Below, in pieces: positions 1 to 9,739 of a DNA stretch of 64,000 bases (its first letter is position 1; each line of letters begins with the position of its first letter). Made by a program: the position numbers and the translations under genes. A model generated the notes under the pieces. The model saw only the letters and a program-made list of their open reading frames with translations, did no database searches and was not told the DNA's origin. The DNA comes from Bacteroidota bacterium (GTDB lineage Bacteria; Bacteroidota; Bacteroidia; Bacteroidales; Paludibacteraceae): NCBI GenBank assembly GCA_023391625.1, contig JAEWAN010000034.1, forward strand, positions 868,001 to 932,000, read 5' to 3'.

Positions 1-572
1 GTGAACCAATCATGTTTTAAAGGTTCATTCAACACCCCATTTATTTCAATATTACTGTAATTTTTCTCCTCATCAAGCGTAATCTTGTAAGTATCATCAT
101 CTTTAATGCTTATCTTAAAAAGATGATTATAAGCATCCGGAGAAATATATTCAGAGCTAATGTAAATAGGAGTCGATTTGTACACATTACGGGTTTTAAA
201 ACGCCCTTTGGTTATATAATCCACCTGCATGAAAGGCAAACTGTCCACCACCCGTGTCAGCAAATCATATGACTTCAACATGATAACCTGGTTATTCATA
301 TTCCGATAACCGGACTGCACACCAAAGCCCTGCATAATGGTTTGCGAACCGTAACCGCCTCCACCCGCTTCTATTATCATCGTGCCACTTGTCTGATACT
401 GGGGCAACCAGGAACGGTTTTTCAAATAACTGGCACCTAATGCTATAAATACAGCTATTACAAAAAGATACCAGTAACGCAAAAAATGGAAAAACCATTC
501 CTTAATATCAAAACCAGAATCTTCCTCTGTGAACGCCGTATTGTTTTTATTGTAATCTTCTGTATTACTCAT
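1..572 (-). CDS. Chain-length determinant / Wzc-GumC-like polysaccharide export protein, N-terminal part
   Basis: The frame opens at an ATG (572-570) and stays open to the window edge, so the C-terminus is missing. About residues 28-47 form the first membrane segment (RYWYLFVIAVFIALGASYL), followed by a periplasmic Wzz-type region with a Gly-rich stretch after IIEAG. This is the usual start of Bacteroidetes Wzc/GumC proteins, which set chain length and, when the cytoplasmic kinase domain is present, regulate capsule export. Whether the kinase is present cannot be seen. It follows two Wza-like genes in the same direction with an 8-bp gap, so the three probably form one capsule or EPS export operon. 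The start was chosen because it gives a short polar N-terminus before the membrane helix. Confidence 0.85.
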   Translation of the reverse strand, partial: MSNTEDYNKNNTAFTEEDSGFDIKEWFFHFLRYWYLFVIAVFIALGASYLKNRSWLPQYQTSGTMIIEAGGGGYGSQTIMQGFGVQSGYRNMNNQVIMLKSYDLLTRVVDSLPFMQVDYITKGRFKTRNVYKSTPIYISSEYISPDAYNHLFKISIKDDDTYKITLDEEKNYSNIEINGVLNEPLKHDWF

Positions 573-580
573 ATTGTTGT

Positions 581-1333
581 TTATTTTGCTGCTTTTGCGT
601 AAACACCATATGTGTATACAGTTACAAACAGACTTATTGTACTTTGCACTAATCCTAAGAAAGCCCCGAAATTAGCCACTTTGAAGAAACTGGAAGGAGC
701 CCGGCGGACATAAATAATGTCATTAGGATAAATATAATAATATTCCGACTTGATAAGGCTGGCCGGACGGATGTCAAATTCAAGAACCTGAGTTCCGTCA
801 TCGACCTCCCTTAAAATACGGACATGTTTTCTATCACCACTCTGCATGATATCCCCCGTCAGGGCTAATGCCTGGTAAATAGTCATTTTTTCTTTATAAA
901 TAGGGTAAATGCCGGAAGCAATGTCACCTATTACTGTAAATGTACGGTTAATTGTCAGCTTCACCGTAGCATCCGGAATTATCTCCCTATAGCGGCGTTC
1001 TACCTCATCCTGAGCTTCCAGGACAGTCAATCCCAAAACAGGTATCTCTTTAACAAAAGGCAAGTCAATCGTACCGTCATCCATCACGCGATATGTCAAA
1101 ACTCCGGACGAAGAGCCCCCTGTAGGTATTAGTTTGGCAATTGTTTCATCATCAGTGATGAGCCTATACACAATTTCATCGTTCACCCGAATACGATAAT
1201 CCTTATATTCAACCGAATCATATTCCGGCAAACTGATATTGTTTTCCTGCAAAAGCCCGACACTCCGATAAGTGTAACACGAGGTAAATGTCAGAAGTAT
1301 AAAAAAAATAAATATATATCGTTTTAGTATCAT
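581..1333 (-). CDS. Polysaccharide export lipoprotein (Wza-like)
   Basis: This 250-residue protein has a lipoprotein signal ending in FTSC (Cys about residue 19). A Poly_export-type domain (YRIRVNDEIVYRL, DGTIDLPFVKEIPVLGLT) is followed by an SLBB-like segment (VIGDIASGIYPI...TIYQALALTGD) and a final hydrophobic segment (FGAFLGLVQSTISLFVTVY). Family knowledge: these form the outer-membrane and periplasmic part of the capsule/EPS channel and work with the Wzc-like protein encoded directly downstream. It is a paralogue of the next gene upstream, with the same architecture and shared YYYIYPNDIIYV/YYYIEPNDVIYI motifs. Confidence 0.88.
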   Translation of the reverse strand: MILKRYIFIFFILLTFTSCYTYRSVGLLQENNISLPEYDSVEYKDYRIRVNDEIVYRLITDDETIAKLIPTGGSSSGVLTYRVMDDGTIDLPFVKEIPVLGLTVLEAQDEVERRYREIIPDATVKLTINRTFTVIGDIASGIYPIYKEKMTIYQALALTGDIMQSGDRKHVRILREVDDGTQVLEFDIRPASLIKSEYYYIYPNDIIYVRRAPSSFFKVANFGAFLGLVQSTISLFVTVYTYGVYAKAAK

Positions 1334-1358
1334 AGTGTTTCTATTACAAAGGACAAAA

Positions 1359-2150
1359 TCATTTCGGCAATATCGTCAGATTATAAATAAATAACCCGGC
1401 TGAAATCAGAGTCATAACAAAACCAATGGCAGTAGTCACATGGGTTATGCCAAAAACCTGATCAGTCCTGTTCTGTATATAGATCACATCATTCGGCTCT
1501 ATGTAATAATACTCCGAATTAATAATATCCGCACTACGCACATCAAACTCTTTTATCTGAGTACCATTCTCCGTTTCCCGAATAACCCGGATTTTACTCT
1601 TATTGCCATACATTCCAATATCTCCTGCCTGAGCCAAAGCCTGGAATATGTTTATTTTCTCCCGGGGAAGAAGGAAGCGACCTGAAGCCGACTGTCCGAT
1701 TATACTATAATAGCGTCCGACCACCCGTACGTCAACATCAACAATACTGGTTCTAAAGTATGGCTTAAACTCCTCTTCCATGAAAAATTTCACGTCTCTC
1801 AAAGTTTTACCTTCTACATGAAGCGGGCCAATATAAGGCAATTGTATATTACCTTCCTCATCAACAAGGTATGTATATAAGTCAGAATACACACCATCCT
1901 CAACGGACGATGAAGTTATAGACACACTACCATTAATAAGCTCATTCATTTTATCATCCAATGAATAAACACGAACCGTAATCCTATCGTCAGCTTTCAG
2001 CCTATACTCTTCAAAAGAAACGGAGTCATTATATGCAGGGATGCCCATACCGGGCTTTTGCATATAATTTATTTTACGCGAAGTAACACACGAAGTAAAT
2101 AAAAATACAAGTATGATCGCACACACAAATTGAGCAGTAACTTTTCCCAT
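1359..2150 (-). CDS. Polysaccharide export lipoprotein (Wza-like), second copy
   Basis: The protein has a lipoprotein signal with lipobox FTSC, a Poly_export region (YRLKADDRITVRVYSLDD, GNIQLPYIGPLHVEGKTL), an SLBB-like segment (SIIGQSASGRFLLP) and a C-terminal membrane segment. An upstream GTG at 2168 is in frame, but the ATG at 2150 gives the better signal peptide (MGKVTAQFVCAIILVFLF) and was chosen. It is the first gene of the visible export operon, 25 bp before its paralogue. Tandem export paralogues may form hetero-oligomers or serve different polymers; the sequence does not decide this. The 127 bp upstream of it hold no other gene. Confidence 0.86.
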   Translation of the reverse strand: MGKVTAQFVCAIILVFLFTSCVTSRKINYMQKPGMGIPAYNDSVSFEEYRLKADDRITVRVYSLDDKMNELINGSVSITSSSVEDGVYSDLYTYLVDEEGNIQLPYIGPLHVEGKTLRDVKFFMEEEFKPYFRTSIVDVDVRVVGRYYSIIGQSASGRFLLPREKINIFQALAQAGDIGMYGNKSKIRVIRETENGTQIKEFDVRSADIINSEYYYIEPNDVIYIQNRTDQVFGITHVTTAIGFVMTLISAGLFIYNLTILPK

Positions 2151-2277
2151 TAATTTACAATTTCCCACACAGCTACAAAGATAATCAAAATTTATGAATT
2201 TTTAATGCGATTCTACCATCAGAATGCCAGTTAAAGGCATAAATTTCATTTCAATCTTCAATAATTATAACACATGG

Positions 2278-3339
2278 CTATAACAATTGTTTTTCCAGTA
2301 ATAAAATTTCTTCTTTCCTATGTGTCAGCTCTGCTATATAATCAGCCAACCTGTCCAGCAACTCCAGATCCGGCATAGTAGTAGAAATAAATAAGTTAAA
2401 AGACTGATTGGCATACTCTACCGCCGAGCTATAATCACCTATTACCTCATATGCAATGGCAATGTTGTTTGCGGCTTGTGCCTTTAGCCGTTTATTTGAC
2501 GTACTTTGCAGCACTTCTTTCCAAATCAGGATAGCAGGCTCCCACTTTTTCACATATACCGAGTCCATGCCCTGTCTCATCTGCTTGTTATTCGGATTAA
2601 AAAAATAACGGTCCTCTTGCTCCCAATAGGGTGTAAAACGTTTAGCTGCATTCTCTCCCACCAACATAGCACCGTCAATCAAAGCATTTTTCCTTTCCGG
2701 CAATTTTTTCACTAAATTATTACGGACATACGATTCTGTTTCCCAATACAGGGAGTCTTTAAAAATATAGGAACTAACTTCCGGTTTATTCGGATAATGA
2801 ATACTCCAAAGAGTTTCATATTTAGCTTCCAGTACTCCAATGTATGCGCCTGCATCCAAATCCACATATTCTTCTATTTCATCCTTCACCTTAATCCGAT
2901 TTAAGGCGATAACCGCATCAACTCCATATTGGCTGCACAGATCTTTAATCGTGGTGTTTTGTAAAGGCCTGATCGTATTAAAATCCGGATTTTTATCCAT
3001 TGTATTTAAAACCATATACACACTCCGGAAATAATCCTTATTGGCCAGCTCGTCTGCCAAGACACTAATACAAAATAATGCCAGACTATCTGTTTCTACT
3101 TCCAGCCGTTCCACCTCACCATCATATGACAAGGAGGCATGTCCCAAATTAGCCGGTTGTACTGCCGAATTATTTACAATCAGTACGCTTTCCGTATTCG
3201 GTAAGAAATTCACTTGAGCCGGACGTAAAATATCCAAAGTCGTGTATAACATAGCCGGCTCGCCATAAGCTGAAACCGACACACAAAAGACCGTACATAA
3301 AAGCAATGCAAACCGGCCAATACTTCTTTTATTTTTCAT
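2278..3339 (-). CDS. Secreted DUF6340-like protein with TPR-like C-terminus
   Basis: This 353-residue protein has a cleavable signal peptide (hydrophobic residues about 10-25, ending AYG). The N-terminal half contains the phrase ILRPAQVNFLPNTESVLIVNNS, which I associate from memory with the Bacteroidetes DUF6340 family. The C-terminal half (KRLKAQAANNIAIAYEVIGD, SSAVEYANQSFNL) looks like tetratricopeptide helices. Function is unknown; it probably acts in the periplasm. It starts 18 bp upstream of the end of the MBL hydrolase gene, so it may be co-transcribed with the genes above it. Confidence 0.7.
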   Translation of the reverse strand: MKNKRSIGRFALLLCTVFCVSVSAYGEPAMLYTTLDILRPAQVNFLPNTESVLIVNNSAVQPANLGHASLSYDGEVERLEVETDSLALFCISVLADELANKDYFRSVYMVLNTMDKNPDFNTIRPLQNTTIKDLCSQYGVDAVIALNRIKVKDEIEEYVDLDAGAYIGVLEAKYETLWSIHYPNKPEVSSYIFKDSLYWETESYVRNNLVKKLPERKNALIDGAMLVGENAAKRFTPYWEQEDRYFFNPNNKQMRQGMDSVYVKKWEPAILIWKEVLQSTSNKRLKAQAANNIAIAYEVIGDYSSAVEYANQSFNLFISTTMPDLELLDRLADYIAELTHRKEEILLLEKQLL

Positions 3340-3357
3340 AGTAAATATTTAATATGT

Positions 3358-4107
3358 TTACACTTTCACTATCAAGCCATCATAAGCTAAATGAACATGA
3401 TCCGGCAAAGACTTCTCCACCTGGTCGTGCAATCCGATACGATGTCCCATATGAATTAAATAAGTCTGTTTAGCTCCTACTTTCAAAGCAATATCCAAAG
3501 CTTCGTTCAGCGTCAAGTGCGATAAGTGTTCCCTATGCTGAAGCGCATTTATCACTAAAACATCCAACCCAACCAGTTGGCTATAAACCTTTTCCTCAAT
3601 AGTCTTGACATCTGTCAGATAAGCCACATTATTAACCCGGTATCCCAAAATAGGTAACTGCGCGTGTTTTACACGGATAGGTTTAACCACAAACTTACCT
3701 ATGTTCACAACACTATCTTCATTTATTTCATTTAACTGTATACGGGGAACACCCGGATACTTATTCACTCCGAAGCAATAAGGCATAACCCGAACTATCG
3801 CCTCCAACACCCGGTTCTCAGCATACACATCGATATCTCCCAAAGGCCTGACATCATCAAGTCCACCTACATGGTCATAATGTTCATGCGTAATGAAAAT
3901 AGCAGAAAGCCGGTCTATATGATTAGTCAATAACTGCTGGCGTAAGTCCGGCCCGCTATCAATCAAAATAGCGTCTTCACCATCACTCATTAGTACCGAA
4001 GTACGCAACCTTTTATCTTTTGGATTGTCAGACAGACAAACTTCACACTTACAACCTATCTGCGGAACTCCTGTGGATGTTCCCGTTCCTAAAAACAAAA
4101 TATCCAT
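3358..4107 (-). CDS. MBL-fold metal-dependent hydrolase (PhnP-like)
   Basis: The 249-residue sequence opens with LGTGTSTGVPQIGCKCEVC, the glycine-rich start and Cys cluster of the PhnP-like phosphodiesterase branch. The metal motif is THEHYDHVGG (HxHxDH, about residues 74-83), with further ligands likely in RVKHAQ, YLTDVK and IHMGHR. Family members hydrolyse phosphodiesters, including cyclic phosphates; the substrate here is not known. The gene lies 4 bp after the rRNA methyltransferase gene on the same strand, a tight arrangement that suggests co-transcription. Confidence 0.85.
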   Translation of the reverse strand: MDILFLGTGTSTGVPQIGCKCEVCLSDNPKDKRLRTSVLMSDGEDAILIDSGPDLRQQLLTNHIDRLSAIFITHEHYDHVGGLDDVRPLGDIDVYAENRVLEAIVRVMPYCFGVNKYPGVPRIQLNEINEDSVVNIGKFVVKPIRVKHAQLPILGYRVNNVAYLTDVKTIEEKVYSQLVGLDVLVINALQHREHLSHLTLNEALDIALKVGAKQTYLIHMGHRIGLHDQVEKSLPDHVHLAYDGLIVKV

Positions 4108-4111
4108 TGTT

Positions 4112-5440
4112 TTACAAATTCATCCTAATACGCCACTCCTGAGGATAAAAATTATTGCATCTGTTTCCTACATTTTTTACCCATCCCAGTGGCTGGTTAT
4201 CATAACAAATAAGAATAAAACCGCGTTCTGTATCAGATATTACTAAAGGTTCTCTTTTTAAGAACGCTATTGCTTTCTGATAATCGACGTTATATTTTTT
4301 CACCGAGTCAATATCCAAGTATTTGGAAAAAGCCAGACATGGAGAAGGAAGAAAATCCTTCCCTTTCACTTCGCCCATTTCAATCCCCGCATATAACACT
4401 CTTAACCGCTTTTTCAGCCAGAGAATTTCATCTGCACGGGATTTCAGATAAGCGGTCAGTCTATTTCCATCCCATAAAAATTTCCATTTTTCCGGTTCTT
4501 TTAATGAATAGGGTATCTGTACTTTATTATTCTGAGATAACTCTTTTTTATCCGGCTTTACCTGAAAGAAATGTTCCTGCTCCCCTTCATTTTTTCTCAA
4601 TATTGAGATAAAAAATCCTTCTCCCTTTATTCTATGAGGATAAAACCTGTAACCGAATCCTGTTTCCACGATTTGCGTGTTGCCGTTTAAATCAACACGC
4701 TGCACTTCTGCCCCCAACTCGTCACAAATCCACCGGACATTACATTCATTTTCCTCTTTATTATAAGTACATGTACTGTAAACCAGAAAACCTCCAGGCT
4801 TCAATGCCGTCCAAACGTCAGATAAAATATTCCTCTGTCGCTCTGCGCACACCTGTACATTTTTTTCAGTCCATTGAACTACGGCTTCTTCATCTTTACG
4901 AAACATGCCCTCACCGGAACACGGAGCATCCACCACTATGGCATCGAAAAAATGTTCCAACTGGCTGAACGCTTTCGGATTATTATTCGTCACCACCGTA
5001 TTTCCATTTCCCCATTTTATGATATTTTCAGCCAGAATATTGGCGCGTGCCGGAACCGTTTCATTACATACAAACAACGTATCATCAGGTAAAGTTTGCA
5101 ATAACAATGTTGATTTACCTCCCGGGGCTGCACATAAATCCAACACCCGACCGGCATCCGGAAAATACTGCTTCACCACTTGCTGTAAAAACATAGAACT
5201 GGCTTCCTGCACATAATAAACCCCGGCATGAAAAAAAGGATCGGCAGTAAAAAGCGGACGCTCATCCAAATAATATCCGGTATCACACCAGGGAACCCTA
5301 TTTTCTGAAGGGATATATTTCATTTTATTATTCACACGTACACTAACTGGAGACGGCTGTTCAACAGCCGTCTCAAAAAGCGGAAATTCTTTTCCTAATA
5401 TTTTTTGAGTACGCTCTACAAAGGCCTCCGGCAATCTCAT
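4112..5440 (-). CDS. NOL1/NOP2/Sun-family rRNA cytosine-C5 methyltransferase (RsmF-like)
   Basis: At 442 residues it has the family's usual length. SAM-binding motif I is LDLCAAPGGKSTLL (about residue 98), motif IV is VVDAPCSGEGMF and motif VI contains the catalytic Cys in YSTCTYNKEENE. The C-terminal RNA-binding extension (KVGNRCNNFYPQEWRIR) is the RsmF-like type. The predicted role is m5C formation in 16S rRNA using SAM in the cytoplasm; the exact target base is inferred. The adjacent MBL gene follows within 4 bp. Confidence 0.9.
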   Translation of the reverse strand: MRLPEAFVERTQKILGKEFPLFETAVEQPSPVSVRVNNKMKYIPSENRVPWCDTGYYLDERPLFTADPFFHAGVYYVQEASSMFLQQVVKQYFPDAGRVLDLCAAPGGKSTLLLQTLPDDTLFVCNETVPARANILAENIIKWGNGNTVVTNNNPKAFSQLEHFFDAIVVDAPCSGEGMFRKDEEAVVQWTEKNVQVCAERQRNILSDVWTALKPGGFLVYSTCTYNKEENECNVRWICDELGAEVQRVDLNGNTQIVETGFGYRFYPHRIKGEGFFISILRKNEGEQEHFFQVKPDKKELSQNNKVQIPYSLKEPEKWKFLWDGNRLTAYLKSRADEILWLKKRLRVLYAGIEMGEVKGKDFLPSPCLAFSKYLDIDSVKKYNVDYQKAIAFLKREPLVISDTERGFILICYDNQPLGWVKNVGNRCNNFYPQEWRIRMNL

Positions 5441-5490
5441 ATTTCTCTATATATACTCACAAAGATAACTCTTTTTCTCACAATTATTTT

Positions 5491-6558
5491 CTATTTGTCG
5501 AAATCTATTTCCAGTTGTACACCGCCACCCCATTCTACACTTTCCGTTTTTTTTACACTGATTCCCAGCAAACGAACTTTCGGGGAAATATCCACATTAC
5601 GCAGCAAATCCATGCCCGCCTGTTTCAGCACATCCGGTTCTTTCACCACTGAAAATAATGTTTTACTACGGGTTATTAACCTAAAATCAGCATATTTCAG
5701 TTTTAACGTAACGGTACGACCTTCAAAAGATGCTTTATTTATACGGGAAATAACTTCATCAACCAACTCATCTAATATCAGTTCAAGCTGTTCATAAATA
5801 TCAATATCTTCCTCAAAAGTACTTTCCGCTCCAACCGACTTTCGGATACGATTAGGTTCTACGGGTCGTTCGTCCACTCCACGAACATTTTGATAATAAA
5901 TATGCCCGGCTTTCCCAAAAGTGTGAACCAGTTCACTTTCCGAGCGTTGCCTCAAATCATATCCTCTATGAATACCCATTTGATGCATTTTTTCCGCTGT
6001 CACTTTCCCCACACCCCAAAAACGTTCTACCGGCAAATTTTCCAGATATTCCGAAGCATCCTGCGGTCTGATTACAAACAAACCATTAGGTTTATTCTCG
6101 TCAGAAGCCATCTTTGCCAAAAACTTATTATAGGAAACTCCGGCCGAAGCCGTCAATCCAGTTTCTTCAAAAATTCTTTTCTTAATATCCATGGCTATCT
6201 GAGTAGCGGAACGCATATTTTTGTAATTCACCGTCACATCCAGAAACGCCTCATCCAAAGACAAAGGTTCCACCATATCCGTATAATCGAAAAAAATCTG
6301 CCTGATCGTTTTTGAAATATCCTTGTACACATCAAACCGTGCAGGAACAAAGATAATATGAGGACACTTACGAAGCGCTGTTTTTGAAGCCATGGCAGAC
6401 CTTACACCGTATTTACGGGCCTCGTAACTTGCTGCCGAAACCACCCCCCTTGCACCGGAGTAGCCCACGGCCAAAGGTTTACCGCGATATTCCGGAAAAT
6501 CACGTTGTTCTATGGAAGCATAGAATGCATCCATGTCAATATGAATAATCTTACGCAT
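5491..6558 (-). CDS. dinB: DNA polymerase IV (Y-family translesion polymerase)
   Basis: The 355-residue Y-family polymerase carries the catalytic motifs IHIDMDAFYASIEQ (residues 5-18; Asp and DAFYA) and SLDEAFLDV (about 99-107), the YKFLAKMASDENKPNG helix region (SYNKFLAK), an HhH segment (VERFWGVGKVTAEKMHQMG) and a little-finger domain. The C-terminus (GGVQLEIDF) resembles a beta-clamp-binding peptide (QLxLF type). It performs error-prone bypass synthesis. It is 50 bp from the methyltransferase gene on the same strand; no LexA-type box was recognised. Confidence 0.93.
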   Translation of the reverse strand: MRKIIHIDMDAFYASIEQRDFPEYRGKPLAVGYSGARGVVSAASYEARKYGVRSAMASKTALRKCPHIIFVPARFDVYKDISKTIRQIFFDYTDMVEPLSLDEAFLDVTVNYKNMRSATQIAMDIKKRIFEETGLTASAGVSYNKFLAKMASDENKPNGLFVIRPQDASEYLENLPVERFWGVGKVTAEKMHQMGIHRGYDLRQRSESELVHTFGKAGHIYYQNVRGVDERPVEPNRIRKSVGAESTFEEDIDIYEQLELILDELVDEVISRINKASFEGRTVTLKLKYADFRLITRSKTLFSVVKEPDVLKQAGMDLLRNVDISPKVRLLGISVKKTESVEWGGGVQLEIDFDK

Positions 6559-6650
6559 ATTTACAAAGGGGGATATTATCCTATATTCACAACGAAAGAA
6601 CAGGAATATTTATATAACAGAATAAAAAATATTGTCAAAAATATTTTTTA

Positions 6651-6977
6651 CTACTCTGAACGGAAAGAAAGATACAATGTTACCAGTGCATAAATCAACA
6701 AGAAAATCACCCATGAATTAGAACCGGCAAACATTAAATAATCTGCAACAAGCAACATCAAACTGGCTATAATACCCAATCTGGCCAACCTGCGGGAACG
6801 AAATCCATCCTCCCTGACAGAAAAAACAGACTGAGCATGCGAGTAAATAAGCAATAATGTTCCTAATGTAAAAACATATGGAGCATAGGAGAAATCAGAC
6901 AATTGCAGAATAGCACCGGCAATCGTCAAAATTCCGGCAACAATAAAAATGATTTGATGTATTTTAGTCTTCATCAT
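6651..6977 (-). CDS. Small four-helix integral membrane protein
   Basis: This 108-residue protein is almost entirely four predicted membrane segments (IIFIVAGILTIAGAIL; APYVFTLGTLLLIYSH; LGIIASLMLLVADYLMFA; WVIFLLIYALVTLYLSF). A short basic loop (RSRRLARLG) lies between helices two and three, suggesting a cytoplasmic loop. I recognise no named family with certainty. It follows the DivIC-like gene by 19 bp on the same strand, so a membrane or cell-envelope role is possible but only inferred. Confidence 0.75.
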   Translation of the reverse strand: MMKTKIHQIIFIVAGILTIAGAILQLSDFSYAPYVFTLGTLLLIYSHAQSVFSVREDGFRSRRLARLGIIASLMLLVADYLMFAGSNSWVIFLLIYALVTLYLSFRSE

Positions 6978-6996
6978 TCAAAAATTACATAAGCGT

Positions 6997-7302
6997 TTAT
7001 TCATCCAGAATAAAAATATCTTCATTCTCCCTTTTCATCAGATACTGCTCTCTGGCAAATTTTTCAAGATTATCATCATCAGACTGCAGTTCTTCCATCT
7101 TTTGCTTATTGGTTTCTATTTCATTTTGATAAAACAACACTTCCTTTTCCAGTTGCTTTATATTTTGGTTGGTTTTCCAACGCTTAATCAGGTTATGATT
7201 ATCAAAAAAAGTAACAAACACAACAAAGACAATAAGTACCAACAAGTACTTATTCAACAATACAGGCTTTATTTTTGACCAAATTTTATTTAAACCAGAC
7301 AT
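6997..7302 (-). CDS. Septum formation initiator (DivIC/FtsB-like)
   Basis: One N-terminal membrane helix (YLLVLIVFVVFVTFF) is followed by a coiled coil (IKQLEKEVLFYQNEIETNKQ) and the conserved end ...LEKFAREQYLMKRENEDIFIL, which is the DivIC/FtsB signature. It would act in the divisome with FtsL and FtsQ. The ATG at 7302 was preferred over 7344 because it gives MSGLNKIW before the helix and is preceded by an AAGGAG-like stretch. It is divergent from dnaX. Confidence 0.87.
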   Translation of the reverse strand: MSGLNKIWSKIKPVLLNKYLLVLIVFVVFVTFFDNHNLIKRWKTNQNIKQLEKEVLFYQNEIETNKQKMEELQSDDDNLEKFAREQYLMKRENEDIFILDE

Positions 7303-7446
7303 AAAAAAATTTACTCCTTGTTGTGAAAAACACGTCCCGGACACATGCTATGTTTGCTAATAATATGGAACAAAATTACATAAAAAAAACCGAACTATCT
7401 GTTTTCAAATATTTATTTTTCAGACGTAAACTACATTTTATTTCAC

Positions 7447-7454
7447 TATATTTG
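7447..7454 (+). promoter_or_regulatory. -7 element of the dnaX promoter
   Basis: TATATTTG matches the Bacteroidetes -7 consensus TAnnTTTG and lies 35 bp before the dnaX ATG. The -33 element is not clear. The 7303-7446 stretch between divIC-like and dnaX is AT-rich and otherwise empty. Confidence 0.5.
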
Positions 7455-7489
7455 CATGAAAATAGCAAGTTACAAGAAAGCATTTATTT

Positions 7490-9223
7490 ATGGATAATTT
7501 TATTGTTTCGGCACGTAAATACCGCCCGTCAACATTTGCCTCAGTCGTAGGACAATCATCCCTGACCACTACCCTGAAAAATGCAATAAAAAATAACCAT
7601 TTGGCACATGCTTACCTGTTTTGCGGACCCCGTGGGGTCGGAAAAACCACTTGCGCCCGTATCTTTGCCAAGACCATCAACTGTCAGAACCTGACTGCTG
7701 ATTACGAAGCTTGCAACGAATGCGAATCATGCAAATCTTTCAATGAACAACGCTCCTACAATATACATGAACTTGACGCCGCCTCAAACAACGGAGTGGA
7801 CGACATACGTAACCTGATAGAACAAGTGCGTATTCCGCCCCAAATAGGCAAATACAGCGTATACATCATTGATGAAGTACACATGTTATCACAAGGAGCT
7901 TTCAATGCTTTCCTGAAAACGCTGGAAGAACCTCCTGCACATGCTATTTTCATTCTGGCAACAACAGAAAAACACAAAATCATTCCCACCATATTGTCCC
8001 GTACACAGATTTATGATTTCAACCGGATTACAATAGCTGACACGGTAGAACATCTGAAATACGTGGCACAAAAAGAAAACGTTACTATTGATGATAATGC
8101 ATTGAATGTCATTGCACAAAAAAGTGACGGAGGAATGCGTGATGCCCTGTCTATATTTGACCAGATAGTGAGTTTCAGTGGAAATAACGTAACCTATCAG
8201 GAGGTCATACAAAACCTGAATGTACTGGACTATGAATATTATTTCCAACTGGTCAATGCCTTTTTACAAAACGATGTAAGTAAAGCATTACTCATTTTCA
8301 ATGAAATACTTAATAAAGGATTTGATGCGAATCACTTCATCACCGGATTAAGTTCTCATCTACGTGACGTATTGGTTTGTAAAGACCCTCAAACAGCCAT
8401 ACTGTTGGAGGTCGGTGCTGACATTCGTGAAAGATACCTGAAACAATCAGCCGACTGTCCTGTTGATTTCCTGTTTAATGCCCTGAAAATAAGTAATGAC
8501 TGTGATTTAAACTATCGTGCGAGTAAAAATAAACGCCTATTGGTAGAGCTTACCCTCATCCGTTTATGCCAGCTAACAGGAGAAAAAAAAAAGTTAGCTA
8601 ACGAAGACGTAATACCTCTGAAAAGAGTAGAACAGGCTCCACAGGCTGTACCGCAACAGTCCGCACAGCCCACGGTTAATGTTGCACCGCAGATACCCCC
8701 TCCGGCGCCGAAAAAAAATTATATAGAAAGTAAAAAAATACAGAAAGAACCGGAGATTCCGTCTCGAATCAACCGACCGATAAGCATATCCATATCAAAA
8801 CAAAATAACACGGTTTCCTCCCCGCAAGAGGAATACAGGACACAATCCCAAACAACTGAAAACAACCCTTATTCGGATAATGACTTAATCAAAGCTTGGC
8901 AGGCATTCGCCATCACCATACCGGATGAAGTCAGAATGGTAAGTTATATACAAACCAACATACCTAAACGGATTGCAGACAACACCTTTGAAATAGTCAT
9001 ATCAAACTCAATACAAGAGAAAGAAATAAACCGTTTAAAACCGGACTTACTATCTTACTTACGGCAGCAGCTCCGAAATTCATCTATAAACATTGTATTA
9101 AAGATGAATGAAACGGTACAAGCACAAAAATACATATCCCCGGAAGACAAATATAAACAAATGGCTATGCAAAATCCGGCTTTAATCAAACTCCGTACCG
9201 GATTGCAATTTGAGATAGACTAA
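7490..9223 (+). CDS. dnaX: DNA polymerase III subunit gamma/tau
   Basis: This 577-residue clamp-loader ATPase has Walker A GPRGVGKTT (about residue 45), a zinc-binding Cys set (C65...CNECESCKS), Walker B/DExH (YIIDEVHMLS) and the sensor arginine region (TILSRTQIYDF). A Pro/Gln-rich linker (about residues 380-455) precedes a C-terminal domain. It loads the beta clamp at the replication fork. Whether a shorter gamma form is made is not obvious: an A8 run near 8583-8590 (GGAGAAAAAAAAGTTAGC) could be slippery, but I cannot show that it is used. Confidence 0.95.
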   Translation: MDNFIVSARKYRPSTFASVVGQSSLTTTLKNAIKNNHLAHAYLFCGPRGVGKTTCARIFAKTINCQNLTADYEACNECESCKSFNEQRSYNIHELDAASNNGVDDIRNLIEQVRIPPQIGKYSVYIIDEVHMLSQGAFNAFLKTLEEPPAHAIFILATTEKHKIIPTILSRTQIYDFNRITIADTVEHLKYVAQKENVTIDDNALNVIAQKSDGGMRDALSIFDQIVSFSGNNVTYQEVIQNLNVLDYEYYFQLVNAFLQNDVSKALLIFNEILNKGFDANHFITGLSSHLRDVLVCKDPQTAILLEVGADIRERYLKQSADCPVDFLFNALKISNDCDLNYRASKNKRLLVELTLIRLCQLTGEKKKLANEDVIPLKRVEQAPQAVPQQSAQPTVNVAPQIPPPAPKKNYIESKKIQKEPEIPSRINRPISISISKQNNTVSSPQEEYRTQSQTTENNPYSDNDLIKAWQAFAITIPDEVRMVSYIQTNIPKRIADNTFEIVISNSIQEKEINRLKPDLLSYLRQQLRNSSINIVLKMNETVQAQKYISPEDKYKQMAMQNPALIKLRTGLQFEID

Positions 9224-9245
9224 CAGCTTATTACTATCATAGACA

Positions 9246-9725
9246 ATGCTTTACCCGGTTGAAATTAAACATGCAGAATATAATGATCTTGAAGAAATCC
9301 TGAATATTCAGAAAAAAGCATTTCTTTCCGAGGCTAAAATATACAACGATTATAGTTTTGATGCTTTAGTCCAAAGCTTTGAATCCATCCGTGCTGATTT
9401 CAATGAATACACTTTTCTTAAAGCTGTTGTTAATAACGAAATTGTGGGTTCTATAAAGGGAAAAATGGTCGACACTACATGCTGGATAGGGCGGTTAATT
9501 GTAAAACCGGAATTCCAGAACCAAGGAATAGGCAAGTTACTCTTAACGTCCATTGAAAACGAATTTTCAAAAGCACATGGTTACCAACTTTTCACCGGAT
9601 CCAAAAGTCTGAAGAACATCAAACTATACCAATCTGCCGGATATACAATTATCGACCAATATCCGGATAAAACCAAACCGGATATGATTCTGATTGAAAT
9701 GAAAAAGGAGAATACAAACCAATAA
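9246..9725 (+). CDS. GNAT-family N-acetyltransferase
   Basis: The 159-residue protein has the acetyl-CoA binding motif A (GRLIVKPEFQNQGIGKLLL, with QNQGIG) and the C-terminal motif B (GSKSLKNIKLYQSAGY). The substrate cannot be predicted. It begins 22 bp after dnaX and ends 14 bp before a SAM methyltransferase, suggesting read-through of the three genes. Confidence 0.85.
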   Translation: MLYPVEIKHAEYNDLEEILNIQKKAFLSEAKIYNDYSFDALVQSFESIRADFNEYTFLKAVVNNEIVGSIKGKMVDTTCWIGRLIVKPEFQNQGIGKLLLTSIENEFSKAHGYQLFTGSKSLKNIKLYQSAGYTIIDQYPDKTKPDMILIEMKKENTNQ

Positions 9726-9739
9726 TCTCACACGGCAGC